The translations under genes were made by a program, and so were the position numbers. Of a DNA stretch of 20,403 nucleotides, positions 8,699 to 18,084 are shown piece after piece. The stretch is from Pelagophyceae sp. CCMP2097 (Eukaryota > Sar > Pelagophyceae): contig MU657788.1 in the NCBI GenBank assembly GCA_026770575.1, forward strand, positions 1 to 20,403, in the 5' to 3' direction. The notes beneath the pieces were generated by a model that had not been told where the DNA came from, ran no database searches, and saw only the letters and a list, made by a program, of their open reading frames with translations. Each line of letters starts with the position of its first letter. The first letter of the stretch is position 1.

Positions 8699-8959
8699 TC
8701 AAAATAAATTGTTACCTCTTTTTTTTACTTTAGTTACACAATTATCGGGTTGTCGAGATTTTCTCGGGGTTTGATCTACAATTACTTTTTCGTTTGCAAC
8801 TTGTACAAGCAATTCAATGACTTCTCTCTAAAATAAAGGGAATTTTTTCTGAAAATAAAAGTACTCATAATAACATCGCGCGTCAAATTTTGTCATATCG
8901 ACTTTTGATTTTTTTTCAACATCGTCGGGCAAATGTTTTTGATCTATAAAATCCGACAT
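8699..8959 (-). pseudogene. Small unknown acidic-to-basic protein, one in-frame TAG
   Basis: ATG at 8959 starts MSDFIDQKHLPDDVEKKS, and an 87-codon frame ends with TGA at 8699. Codon 44 (8828-8830) is TAG, between FPLF and REVIELLVQVANEK. The N-terminus is acidic, and the C-terminus is basic (TPRKSRQ and KVKKRG). The codon pattern and helix (VIELLVQVANEK) look like a real small viral protein. It forms a divergent pair with the gene at 9000, 40 bases away. Function is unknown. Confidence 0.5.
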
Positions 8960-8999
8960 GTCTATATTTAGTCAGTTTTTTTTTTATTTTGTATAATAT
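8960..8999. promoter_or_regulatory. AT-rich bidirectional promoter region (inferred)
   Basis: Forty bases separate two divergent start codons. The segment has TATATTTAGTC on the left and TTTTGTATAATAT right before the ATG at 9000. TATA-like leaders recur in front of several genes here (3879, 4118, 9875, 19859), so this is a plausible shared promoter. No transcription evidence is available. Confidence 0.35.
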
Positions 9000-9424
9000 A
9001 TGCAGAAACCAGAAATTAACATAGAAACTGTAAAAAAAGTTGTAAAACCGCGAGCGACTAAAAAAAAAGTTGTTGAACCACCAGTTGAAGAGCCGCCAGT
9101 TGCTGAGACTGTTAAGGATGCTGAGCCTGTGGAGCCTGTTCTTATGGCGGCACCGGTCGATGTTCTTCCAGTGAAAATTCGTAGAACGAATGCTCAGATC
9201 GCATCAGATTTAAGACTCGCAACGGCATCTCGGGAGCGTGCTATTTTGAAATAACAGAAGAATATTCAGATCAAAATTGATAGAGATGAAGCACTTTCAG
9301 ATCAAAAAAGTCTTAAAAGAATCTGCTCAACCTCCCTAAATTGAAAAATATTCGCCGAAGTCGTACAGTTGAGGATGAAGATGATGAAGATGTGCGAGAT
9401 AAACCACTATTTAAATTCGTTTAA
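9000..9424 (+). pseudogene. Lysine/proline/valine-rich small protein, broken
   Basis: ATG at 9000. The first half is low-complexity, with KKVVKPRATKKK followed by a proline/valine/glutamate stretch (VEEPPVAETV), and then a helical basic region RRTNAQIASDLRLATASRE. A TAA at 9252 interrupts the frame, which stays open into QKNIQIKIDRDEALSDQKS. A frame change around 9315-9335 joins it to an acidic tail, EDEDDEDVRDK, ending at a TAA at 9422. The intact protein would be about 140 residues. Charge segregation suggests a DNA- or capsid-associated protein, but I do not recognise it. Confidence 0.5.
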
Positions 9425-9468
9425 TATAATTTTGTAGCTCTACTATCGAATGGTTCATCAATCAATTT

Positions 9469-9832
9469 TTAATTTTTTGGTGTCCGTTTAGATTCATTTA
9501 TAGCAGGTGGCGGCATCTTAAATGGCGTTGGATTATTGATTATGTTCATGAATGTAGCTCGGTCTTCAGATGGTACGCGTGTTTGTAAAACATTCGGGTC
9601 TAAACGGTCTATTGTAATGGGAACTGGTTTTGAGTCTTGAAAAGTGTTAACAGTTTTTTCAAAAAGATTTCATGCGTTGAATCGTTTAGTCGTCCAGGCG
9701 TTTGATAATGAATAAAATGGTTGATGATCTGGGGCGGTTGTGCATTGAGTCTTTGAATGGTTTTAAATCTTCTATTTACTAGACGAACGTTAAGAATCTT
9801 CTTCAGTTTCTTTTTGATTTTTTTGAATCCAT
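9469..9832 (-). pseudogene. Unknown ~120-residue basic protein, frameshifted
   Basis: ATG at 9832 begins MDSKKS. A 7-A run near 9823 shifts the frame into a lysine-rich helix and RRFKTIQRLNAQPPQI. A second frame change near 9665 leads to VNTFQDSKPVPITIDRL and RVPSEDRATFMNIINN, then a proline-rich PFKMPPPAINESK end with TAA at 9469. It is convergent with the gene at 9000 and divergent from the packaging ATPase, 42 bases away. Function is unknown. The codon composition supports a real gene. Confidence 0.5.
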
Positions 9833-9874
9833 TTATATTAACTTATAAAAAAATATATAATACTTTTAATATCA
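9833..9874. promoter_or_regulatory. AT-rich divergent promoter region (inferred)
   Basis: These 42 bases lie between divergent starts at 9832 (minus) and 9875 (plus) and contain AAAAATATATAATAC. The arrangement mirrors 8960-8999. The promoter call rests on position and composition only. Confidence 0.35.
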
Positions 9875-10659
9875 ATGAATTTTACTGATGCTATACAAAC
9901 AGGTTTTAAAATTGAGTTACCTGTTATGAATTCGGATTCGATGCTGACATATTATGATAAGAAAATAAATTCGTACAAACCTGCGACTTGGTTAAAGGAC
10001 ACTCCGTTATTTTCAACGCCTCATTCGGTCGCAATATGCGGTCCGATCGGATCAGGAAAGAGTTCGTTAATGCTTTCATTGATTTCATCTAAAAAGAAAG
10101 AAAGTCGCGCATATCATGGATTATATTTTACTATTATTTTAAGTTATCCAAATAGCACGCTCGACAGTTTAGATAACAATCCCTTTGAAGAATTAGATCA
10201 GAGTAATATTCATTACGATTTTACATATGAATTATTGAAGGAAGTTGAAGAGATCGCAACTGGAAATGCGAAGAATAAAATGGATACCTTGTTCATAGTG
10301 GATGATGCCACTAGCAAATAACGCACAAACATGAAAATTATAAATAAATTCACACAACTTTTATTGACATTAAGACATTTAAAATTAACAGTATGGGTTC
10401 TGTTACAAGATTTAATTCCAATCCCTCCATCAAAAAGAAGTAATCTGTTTGGCGTAATTTTATTTAAAAAAATATTAATTATAAACGAGATTTGATAACA
10501 CGAGATGAATATGTATCATTTCTGTCTCGAGATGAGCAAGACAAGTTAGCAAAACATGTTTATAAAAAAAAAGGCGATACTTTGTTTTAAAATTTCATGT
10601 GTATACCAAATAAATTTTATAGAAATTTTACAGAGATTATTTTTGACAAATTAAATTAA
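9875..10659 (+). pseudogene. A32-type genome-packaging ATPase, broken
   Basis: ATG at 9875. Walker A is CGPIGSGKSS near residue 55, and Walker B is TLFIVDDATS near residue 143, both typical of the FtsK/HerA-like packaging ATPases of PLVs, virophages and giant viruses. The sensor region LTVWVLLQDLIPIPPSKRSN follows. In-frame TAA codons lie at 10319 and 10588, and a frame change occurs at a 7-A run near 10470. The segment after 10588 (NFMCIPNKFYRNFTEIIF) is typical of the family's C-terminus, so the real end is the TAA at 10657. The enzyme would pump DNA into capsids. Repaired length is about 260 residues, normal for the family. Confidence 0.85.
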
Positions 10660-10760
10660 TTCTTATAATTTAATTATTTGGATTTTTTTTTTAAATATGC
10701 AAGTTTCTGAAATATCGTTATAATCGAAGAAGGTTATTGTTTTTATCATTAGATTTTTAT

Positions 10761-10806
10761 ATGATGAAAAAAATATATATTCCCATCAATTTTTTTTTTT
10801 CATCAT
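10761..10806. terminator. Hairpin between convergent ATPase and capsid genes
   Basis: ATGATGAAAAAAA (10761-10773) pairs with TTTTTTTCATCAT (10794-10806) across a 20-base loop. It lies in the 190-base gap between the 3' ends of two convergent genes, where a transcription end signal or RNA processing hairpin is expected in virophages and giant viruses. I see no gene in 10660-10847. Confidence 0.4.
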
Positions 10807-10847
10807 GAAAAACAACTAGACAGACTCGCATATTATTATGTATTTTT

Positions 10848-12012
10848 TTAAATTGAAATTTCCCAGTTTCTTTTGCTCGTCATGTCACATGATACCATAC
10901 AATCATATGATACAAAAACGTCCATGAGAAGTGCCTCACTCGGTGCTTTAAATGTTACTTCGAGATTTGTTGTAGTTGAAGATAAATCAAAACCAGAGCG
11001 GAGTGTCATCGATTTTTCTTGTATGGTTTCTAAGTCGAAACAAATACCAAAACTTTCATTTTATAATCCGCTTGAAGATTTAGCCCAGGAATTGTACTAT
11101 CTGATAGATGGTGGTTGGATATTCGCTGATGTGCCTTCACGATAGCCTCCTTCGAAACATCGATACCGCCGGAGAGGACTTGTGCTTGTCCATCGATAAA
11201 CAGGGTTATATTTTTCAATGTTGATTGTACGAAGTAGGCATTTTGATGCTGTGAACGTTTTAGAATTTTTCGAAAGCCAATGTAAATACAATTGGCACTG
11301 CTAAAAAAACATCCAATATTGAAATTTGCAAATACCGCCATGCATCTGTAAAATCATTTTTTCAACTTCGGGAGATGTCTCCACAAAAGCACAAACAAAT
11401 TCAATATTGGTGAATACTAAGCCATTAACGTTTCCTTCAAGAGCAATGTGGATACACCGTAGGTGGCGGATCCGAGCTGGAGATCGAATTGAAGCCCATC
11501 TGCTGTGTTCAAAGTAGTGTATTTGTTAAATCTACAAATTCCGCCGAAATTACTCATTGGTTCGCATAGGGTGATTGGAGTGTTTTTTGGGATCAGCCTG
11601 CCGCCAGTTCCCGACATAATAGAAAGATCTTTCCTAAGAATATCCTTATTGTTTACTGACTAAATCAGGCTCTGTACGGTCCATGGTTTGTTATTTGATG
11701 CAATACAGAACCCGAATTACGTAGCGTAAGAGATGAAAAACAGCCCATAAACCCTACATCTTCTGCGAGAATGACATCCTGCGATGTAGTAATATCGCTC
11801 TTCATATAACTCGCATTCCAGTCGATACTGGTCGCGGCTCGATAACTGGGTAGACTGATACGAATAGGTTCGCCAGACTTAGCAGTGCTTCCACCAATGG
11901 GTAGGATTCTAGCATATTGTAATCGTGACGGTACGGCGCGATCTTTGTTTAGATTTGTGAAGCGTTGTGAAATCGCCCCTTCCATTTCATAGATGAATAT
12001 ATTATTTTTCAT
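10848..12012 (-). pseudogene. Major capsid protein, double-jelly-roll type, broken
   Basis: ATG at 12012 follows AT-rich DNA. Early features are GEPIRISLPSYRAATSIDW and GFMGCFSSLTLRNSGSVLHQ. Then come RKDLSIMSGTGG, VFTNIEFVCAFVETSPEVE, FRKILKRSQHQNAYFVQST and LFIDGQ. The end has SGFDLSSTTTNLEVTFKAPS and LLMDVFVSYDCMVSCD, which matches the final strands of PLV and virophage capsid proteins. Frame changes lie near 11685, 11430, 11300 and 11045, and a TAG lies at 11660. Repaired length is about 388 residues, short for the family. The protein would form the pseudo-hexameric shell. Identification is from motif shape and gene context, not from a search. Confidence 0.7.
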
Positions 12013-12035
12013 ATTATTTTAATATTTTTAATATT

Positions 12036-12495
12036 TTAACAAAGGTAAGATATTTGAATTAATACCTCTGTACTGTGGTCAGATGCAATTGGTTGTATCG
12101 ATAGCAATGAAAATGTGAGTGATCTGGGTAAATCGGTTATTAAATATACCGGATTCTTATGATTTGATATGCCAGAGACACGTAAATTTTCATTATATCT
12201 CCAAGAAAAATTTGCGAGAAGCACCACTGGATATGTCTTTATAATTCGATGTATTAATTCCTTCGACTACAATGGTAGTGTATGTGTCTTATCCATCTAT
12301 TTCCTGGTCGTAATATACAGTCGATAAACTGACTAGTTCAAAACTGATTAATTTTGGAGTCGGAACGATTTTCAATTGGCTGTACGAATCGAGTGGTATA
12401 TCGAAAACAAATTTGTCTTTATCGAATGTACGATTTAAAGAGTCTAATTTAAAACGAAGATAATCACGCTTAATAAATAAAATCCTTACATACAT
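12036..12495 (-). pseudogene. Penton-like minor capsid protein, broken
   Basis: ATG at 12495 sits 24 bases upstream of the capsid gene's start region and on the same strand. The protein is beta-rich, with KDKFVFDIPLDSYSQLKIV, ISFELVSLSTVYYD and VYLITDLPRSLTFSL, and ends STEVLIQISYLC at TAA 12036. A TAA at 12289 and a frame change near 12200 interrupt about 150 codons. PLVs usually place a single-jelly-roll penton gene next to the major capsid gene, so size, strand order and beta pattern suggest a penton. The sequence itself is not diagnostic. Confidence 0.45.
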
Positions 12496-12522
12496 ACATA
12501 TTTTTATTTTATTTTTATTTAT

Positions 12523-12746
12523 TTATTTTATCATATCCATATCGTCGTCTTGAATAGACATATTTTGCATCATGGACATACCCTCGCGTGTTTTTTAAAC
12601 ATATTTTTCCACCTTTGGGATCACTGTGGTTTTTGCATATCATACATTTCGGACATTTTCTGTGCAAATGATCGCGGTGGATTCATGGGCTTATGAGCAA
12701 GTTGCCGAACAACGTTTGTTGATTTCTGTCCAAAAGAACGTGGCAT
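12523..12746 (-). pseudogene. Small methionine-rich protein with alternative zinc-like frame
   Basis: ATG at 12746 gives MPRSFGQKSTNVVRQLAHK, continuing to SFAQKMSEMYDMQKPQ and then a TGA (12621-12623), the only premature TGA among the broken genes. The same frame stays open with SQRWKNMFK. A frame change at an A run then gives REGMSMMQNMSIQDDDMDM to a TAA at 12523. A second overlapping frame in 12525-12690 reads CPKCMICKNHSDPKGGKIC, a zinc-ribbon-like cysteine spacing, and also stays open. Only one can be the gene. The first has a start codon and continues as an amphipathic methionine-rich peptide, so I favour it modestly. Confidence 0.4.
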
Positions 12747-12765
12747 ATAATTAAATATTTATTTT

Positions 12766-12889
12766 TTATTCCAATGGAATTAATAAACCTTTTCGAATTT
12801 TTAAATTGTTATTAAAGATTATTTTTAATTCTTCATTTGTAAAATTATTAAATAACTTATGAAGTTTTTAAATTAACTAAAACTTTCAT
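12766..12889 (-). pseudogene. Tiny unknown protein, frameshifted
   Basis: ATG at 12889 begins MKVLVNLKT. A one-base frame change near 12860 leads to HKLFNNFTNEELKIIFNNN and KIRKGLLIPLE, ending at TAA 12766. It overlaps or abuts the end of the minor virion gene (12891). The FTNEELKIIF helix looks like a natural peptide, but about 40 residues in AT-rich DNA is weak evidence. Confidence 0.35.
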
Positions 12890-12890
12890 T

Positions 12891-13719
12891 TTATCGCTCA
12901 CGTGTATCTAGAAGTATACTGACTTCACGAGTTAACACTGGGGGATTTCTATATGCCGAGTTGTTTTTTGAATCCAAGGATTTGGGAACGTCTTCCTTTA
13001 ATGTCAAAACAAGTTGTACCGTCATCGACCAAGTGTTACCTTCCAAAATATCCACATAGCTGTCGTTCATGAGTTTTATTGAATTTGAATCTAAAAAAGT
13101 CTCGTTGATTCGACATTCACGTCTCCGAGTTTCCTGATAAACGATATACGTCCCAAACGCCGCTGAAATTGGGATTTTACCAATCCTTTGCGAATCATAT
13201 TTCAAGTCTTTTTCGCTACTTATATTCGCCGTTTTGAGATCCATAAAAAAAATATCGACCGTTTTTCTCGAAACTGTGGTATACTGTGAATTGAATCCTT
13301 GAACGACTTCTCCCATATTTTAAAACTCACTTAGATTTCCTGATACTGTAAAACTTTTATTACTTTGAAAAGAAAATTTGAGTTCTTTTTTGTCGAACTG
13401 CGCAGAGACTTTTACATCGGAATCTCTTTCAAAACTTTCGTCGAAAAAAGGTGTTATATACGAGATCAAATTACTTATACTATAAAACCCATCATCCAAT
13501 ACGAGTCTATTTTCCACGCTTGTGACATTCTCATAATTGAAATTTAAAGTATTGTTTTCTTTCGTTATATTGTATAAATTATTCAAGGTTTGAAAATCGG
13601 TTACATGGATATTTGTGTTATAATTTTAAATTTATTGATTCAGATAAATCCAATTGATATATTCCGTCTAATAAAAAAACTTTTTTTGATGATACTTTTA
13701 TGTTGATAGAGGTTGTCAT
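12891..13719 (-). pseudogene. Minor virion structural protein, broken once by TAA and once by frameshift
   Basis: ATG at 13719. The order of motifs matches a family of minor virion proteins common in PLVs and algal giant viruses: a beta strand start (FLLDGIYQLDLSES), a central VLDDGFYSISNLISYITPFF segment (the 'nonpolar strand, glycine, tyrosine, helix' pattern), KKELKFSFQSNKSFTVSGN, then IGKIPISAAFGTYIVYQE and a final strand WSMTVQLVLTL. A frame change near 13625 and an in-frame TAA at 13320 interrupt it. The frame is identical on both sides of that TAA, and the segment reads SEF, stop, NMGEVVQGF without a gap, so this is one gene of about 275 codons ending at TAA 12891. It probably sits at vertices or links fibres; that is inference. 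Confidence 0.6.
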
Positions 13720-13739
13720 TAAAAAGTATATTTAAAAAA

Positions 13740-13920
13740 ATATGAATTAGTTTATTGCTATGTCTAAACAGTCCGCCATTTGTTGTATTTAGCATTTGTG
13801 TTTTGGACACGGAGCGTAAGTCATTCGTTGAATATTGCTTCATTTTGTACGGGAGAGTTTTTTCCAAATATATTTTTGCTTTCTTTTCATAAGTGAATTT
13901 ACTATGATAATGTCTGCCAT
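13740..13920 (-). pseudogene. Possible small basic protein remnant
   Basis: An open stretch in this region reads YEKKAKIYLEKTLPYKMKQY and SVSKTQMLNTTNGGLFRHSN on the minus strand. No ATG lies in that frame; an ATG at 13920 lies in another frame (MADIIIVNSLMKRK), so a frame change would be needed. It precedes the minor virion gene and overlaps nothing. It may equally be non-coding. Confidence 0.3.
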
Positions 13921-13942
13921 AATACTTTAAATTTATTTATTT

Positions 13943-14188
13943 ATGGAAAAGCAATTCATAAACAAAAATTATTTTTCGTTAGTTGCACTCTTAAGTTTTT
14001 TAGGATTATGTTTTTCGAGAATGTTAAAAGCCTGTATCTTGAGTCGCGTCAGCCACTGTGAAATTTGCTGTATTTCATGTGACTCAACTCCCGTTGCGAA
14101 AAATTTAATTATTGATATTTTAGAAGACGAAACCAAAACGGAAGACATTGAAATTCCAAAAAACCCAAAAAGACATAAAAAGAAATAA
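13943..14188 (+). CDS. Small cysteine-rich membrane protein, intact
   Basis: ATG at 13943 starts an uninterrupted 81-residue frame ending at TAA 14186. Residues about 10-27 (YFSLVALLSFLGLCFSRML) form one membrane segment. A cysteine-rich patch follows (HCEICCISC), then an acidic stretch and a basic tail (KRHKKK). Single-span small proteins are usual virion components of PLVs, but this family is unknown to me. It is one of few intact frames here, stands alone on the plus strand among minus-strand virion genes, and ends two bases from the end of the fibre gene. Confidence 0.6.
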   Translation: MEKQFINKNYFSLVALLSFLGLCFSRMLKACILSRVSHCEICCISCDSTPVAKNLIIDILEDETKTEDIEIPKNPKRHKKK

Positions 14189-14190
14189 TA

Positions 14191-15231
14191 TTAATCATGT
14201 ACGATGTCATAAACGTCAACTGATATTCGCATGTCTCTGGCAAAGTGAATTTTTTTGAGATCGACATCAAAATAGTTTAAATTTTTATTAAATGGCAGAA
14301 AATATTGATTGGCTCTATGATCCAGAAAGAAATTCATCGCTATTATCCTCACATTATAAAACAAATTTGTCATTGGTTTAACGAAGGTGAATCTTTGTCT
14401 CGGAACATTGGCAAGCGTGTCGACTTCAAACCAATTTATATTTTTATTATATTGAACTGCTTCAAATTTCAACTGATTATTTGAGTTTTGAATGACAACA
14501 AATTCACCATTACTTTTATGCGTAATAGACCTTTTAAAAGATAGAAGTGAATTTGTTGAATTCGGTCCAGATAATAGAAAGTCGGCAGAATTAAATTTAA
14601 ATGTTAAAATAGAAGCAGCGATTTGCGACAGCCATTCAATGGCATCAGATCCATTTTTTTGAAAAGCTTTTAAATTTGTTGGAATAACAGATTTGATTAA
14701 TGTTGTCATGCTTCCACTGTTAAATGAAATAATTGGTTTTGGCGGCAAAACACTACTGTATTGAACGCCAATAAAGTTGTTATCTCTTTGTATAATTGCA
14801 GGAGTATATGAAACTTTAATTGTTTGTCGGTAGTCAGGAGCTGGGAACGTATTTTCCAAATCAAAACCAAGACCATAAATTATTTTTAATTTTATGAATC
14901 GTCTATAATCTTCTTAATAGGATATTTTTTTTTCTTGACTATCATACAGTAATCGGCTATAATTAAATACGGCCACATGCTCTACTTCGTTTATTAAAAC
15001 TGTATCAAATCCCTGACTGGGATTGAAAAAGAATTCGTCGTTTATCGTTCGTTTTATTTGATCTACGTTTTAATCACTTTTTAATAAATTTTGGCTTTCA
15101 ATTTTTGTAAAGCAATCCGCCGTTATTGCATTGTTAACAATGCTTATAGGTGAGGACAACTTCGTAGTGATTGAATACGAATTCGTTATAGAGTCGTATG
15201 TTGTTATAATTCCTGATGTCGACGAAATACT
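14191..15231 (-). other. C-terminal part of fibre gene or a separate virion gene
   Basis: From an ATG at 15231 (MSISSTSGIITTYDSITNS) one frame runs to 14191, broken only by TAA at 15070 and 14914. It contains FFFNPSQGFDTVLINEVEHV and FPAPDYRQTIKVSYTPAII, and ends FARDMRISVDVYDIVHD. The upstream frame continues without a frame change, so I cannot say whether this is the fibre's tail (virion anchor) or its own gene. No family is recognised. Confidence 0.4.
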
Positions 15232-15783
15232 CATTTTCGGCGATGACAAAGCCAGATCTCCGTTTATAATTTTAAAATCGTTCGTGATGTTTAAATTTTA
15301 TTGATATTCACCTGAACTTTTAAAAACTCGGCTTGGTACATTCCCATTTAAAATTGTTGGGATTACTTCAATCCTTTTTGATATAACACGCAATGTTGCC
15401 GGATCAAAATTTATTGATATAATATTTCCGTTATTAACAAGAATTCCGGCGCCTCCCGTGTAGGCTTCTTGTGGCAAAAAATCAATTGTCCTCAAATTAT
15501 TGTCAATTATGTCATTGTTTGTTTTTGCGGTATAAATATATTCACTTGAAACATTCAAACGCCCACTGGAATCGTATGACAAAGTTGGATTTAAATGTTA
15601 ATCTATCTGACTATCTGAAACTGAGATAGCCGTAGTTAAACTCGTGATTTTATTAGCCGCGACATCAGACTTCGTTGCAATAATATTATCAACATGAATA
15701 ATCTCAAACGTATCTGGATTGTAGCATAAAATATTTTGCGCTACATTTTCGAATCGAATAGGCGTCACATGGAATGATTGCGG

Positions 15784-16028
15784 TTTCCCATGACCATAGC
15801 CCCATCCGAGCCGGTGGTCACTTCGGAATTGTTTCCGAATACAATACTTTTAATATCACTGTACGCTAAATTCCCAACGAGAATACTATCAACGTCCTCT
15901 GTATTTGACCGTGATCCTATAACAATGGATTTTCCTGTTGAAAAGATTTTGACGCCGACTGCAATACTCTCAATTCCAAAAGCCTTTGAGGATTTGCCAA
16001 CAGAGACGCTTTCCGATTGGGCTAAATT
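15784..16028 (-). other. YadA-head-type beta-roll repeats
   Basis: About five 14-residue units follow the pattern G..S.A.G..SIAVG..: SESVSVGKSSKAFGIESIAV, FSTGKSIVIGSRSN, DSILVGNLAYSDIKSIVFGN and TTGSDGAMVMGN. This is the spacing of left-handed beta-roll repeats in heads of bacterial trimeric adhesins and some phage fibres. It implies a trimeric fibre head. A frame change occurs on each side, but the repeats themselves are in one frame. Confidence 0.7.
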
Positions 16029-16184
16029 TGTGATATTTTAGAATCAACTTCAACTGTCGTTTAAGGAGTTTCTTTTAAACTAAAATTATTCTCAATTAAA
16101 TTAATCCCACCGTCGGCTGTAAAAAATTGTCCATCCTTCCCTGGTTCGCCTTTCAAATTAATAATTGATTCTTCGCTGCTCGGA

Positions 16185-16468
16185 TCAAATAATCCGGTTT
16201 CAACATAGACTTGGAAGGTATTGGAAACTAATTTCATTTCTTCAATTGTCAAAATGTCATCGAAAATAATCAATTTTGGAAAATTCGAAATCTGATCTCA
16301 GACCTCGCAGTACATCGATTTCGCCACTTATAAGACCCGGATATGTTGTTTTCGATATAGTGCCGGTAATCGTTGCTTGGTTCGACGTGTTGTTGCTCGT
16401 TAAGTCATTGATTACATTACTTTCAGCCACATATGTGCTCGCACTATAATATGCAAGAGGTGGCTTCA
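16185..16468 (-). other. Third lectin-like module, core deleted
   Basis: It begins LRLKPPLAYYSASTYVAES and follows the other modules to EIDVLRGLRS. It then jumps directly to DFEFSKLIIFDDILTIEEMK and YVETGLFD, lacking about 130 residues present in modules 1 and 2. The junction falls at a sequence shared by module 2 (RGL... and SDFEFSK), as expected of a deletion between or within repeats. A frame change at 16270 lies close to the C-terminal part. Confidence 0.65.
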
Positions 16469-16645
16469 ATCTCAATAACTTTGCGAACGGAGTTTCATAG
16501 GGACGCACACTAAGTTTGTTATAATTTAAAAATAAAGTATCATCGAAGTTCAAATCAATACTATTAGGAAGAAATAAAAACTGTGTCAGTGAAGAAATCC
16601 GATTTTATTCGACAATTATTGAATTTTTTATTATTTGATATTGTC

Positions 16646-17270
16646 TCATCAAACTGCCCCGTGTTAATATAATTTCATCTCATTTTAGGTGAGGACATCT
16701 GCGAACACCAATAACTTACTAAATTCGAAATCGCTGCTTTCGTTAGTTGAAAAATCGTTTATTGTAAATAGGGTGGAATTTATATTTCTTGTTTGATGAG
16801 CAACGCCTTTACTCACGTTATTGATAAAAACGTTATTTGGAATATCGATATTGACTTAATTGGTCGCACTGAGATTTAAAAAATCGAGCGGATCTCCGTC
16901 GCTTATAGCCGTCTGCGTGCAGAAATTGTTTCCTAAAAATGCAAGACCTTTTCTATTACCTAAATGTCCCAAAATCAGCTGACTTCCTCCTCTATTTACT
17001 AAAATTCGTTTTCTTTTAACAATTTCGGCTGATGTATATCGCGATATATTAAATATAAAATAATTTGGCGGTATTAATTGAAAAGAAATTTTATCAGCTT
17101 GCAACCCTCTCATTACATCAATTGAACCCCTTGTTAATCCAGGATTCTGTGTTTTTTAAACATTGCCAGTTATCGTGGTGGTTAATGTTTTATCGCCAGA
17201 TTGGTCTTCTAAAACATTAAAACCTTGAACGTAATTCGATGCGCTAAAATTCACCATCGGCGGCTTCAAT
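16646..17270 (-). other. Second concanavalin/LamG-like lectin module
   Basis: It starts LKPPMVNFSASNYVQGFNVL, continues with FNISRYTSAEIVKRKRILVN, LILGHLGNRKGLAFLGNNF, a DGDPLDFLNL turn, DIPNNVF and SSDFEFSKLLVFADVLT, and ends NTGQFD. Order and spacing match jelly-roll lectin domains that end in the 'E-I-L-hydrophobic-Y/F-x-R-x-L-S/T' helix. In-frame TAA codons at 17156, 16856 and 16685 fall where module 1 or 3 has Ser, Ser and Val/Ile. Confidence 0.65.
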
Positions 17271-17443
17271 CTTAATAATTTTTGAAAATCAGTCTCGTCA
17301 GGGCGCACGGATAATTGTGAATATTTCAAAATTAGAGTATCGTCGATATTTAATTTAATAGATTTTTCCGAGTATACGAATGGACTCAACGATGATATTT
17401 GTGTGTAAAGGCGTGTTAAATTAATTTTTTCAGGAGTGGAATC

Positions 17444-18084
17444 GAAAACACCCGTTTCAACATAATCATGAAAAACCTGTGAGACCAGGCGCATGTCATC
17501 TACTGTCAATGTATCTGGGAATAAAAGCAGTTTTGAAAATTGAATATCAGATGCAACGTTGTTGTTAGTATTAATTCCCATCCGAGTGCCGGCGGATACA
17601 TTATTGGTTTTTGAAGCAATAGATCCCGGTAAATTTAACTCAAAACATTATTTGGTATACCAATATTTGCACTATTTGTAAAAGCCATGTTACAAATTTC
17701 AAGGGGGTCGCCATCAGTTATATTAGGTGTTATTAAGCCATTTACGAAAAATACAACACCTTTCTTATTCGAATCGTGTCCGGCAATAAGCCCAGTTCTG
17801 GCAGCACTTGCCAAAATTCTTTTTTGTTTTGAATTTTCACTAGACGTGTATCTGGCCAATGAAAACATAAAAAATCTTTCTTGAAGAATCGGGAAAAGAA
17901 TGGATCGGTTTGAAATCCTTGTATAACGTCAATTGCCCCAGAATATCTGCCCGGAAAGATGTTTTCAAAACGTAGCCTGTTTATATCTGCATCGATTCCA
18001 TTAGAAATATCTGTCAGTTTTGAAGAACCCTGTATATAGTTACTTGCTGAGAAATCGAATATAGGCGGTTTGACTCGAAGTAAC
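17444..18084 (-). other. First concanavalin/LamG-like lectin module
   Basis: It starts KPPIFDFSASNYIQGSSKLT (the 'DASD...W.D.SGNG' start of such domains), then SLARYTSSENSKQKRILAS, GLIAGHDSNKKGVVFFVNG, TDGDPLEICN, GIPNNV and SDIQFSKLLLFPDTLTVDDM, and ends YVETGVFD. Frame changes are near 17878 (a six-T run) and 17635. This is the best preserved of three tandem modules and probably binds a glycan on the host surface. Confidence 0.65.

Noticed and set aside
10873..11145. Plus-strand 90-codon frame
   Set aside because: It lies opposite the capsid gene's C-terminal part, which shows family-like motifs on the minus strand.
15778..16041. Plus-strand 87-codon frame
   Set aside because: Antisense of the YadA-type repeats; its openness follows from the repeat's codon pattern.
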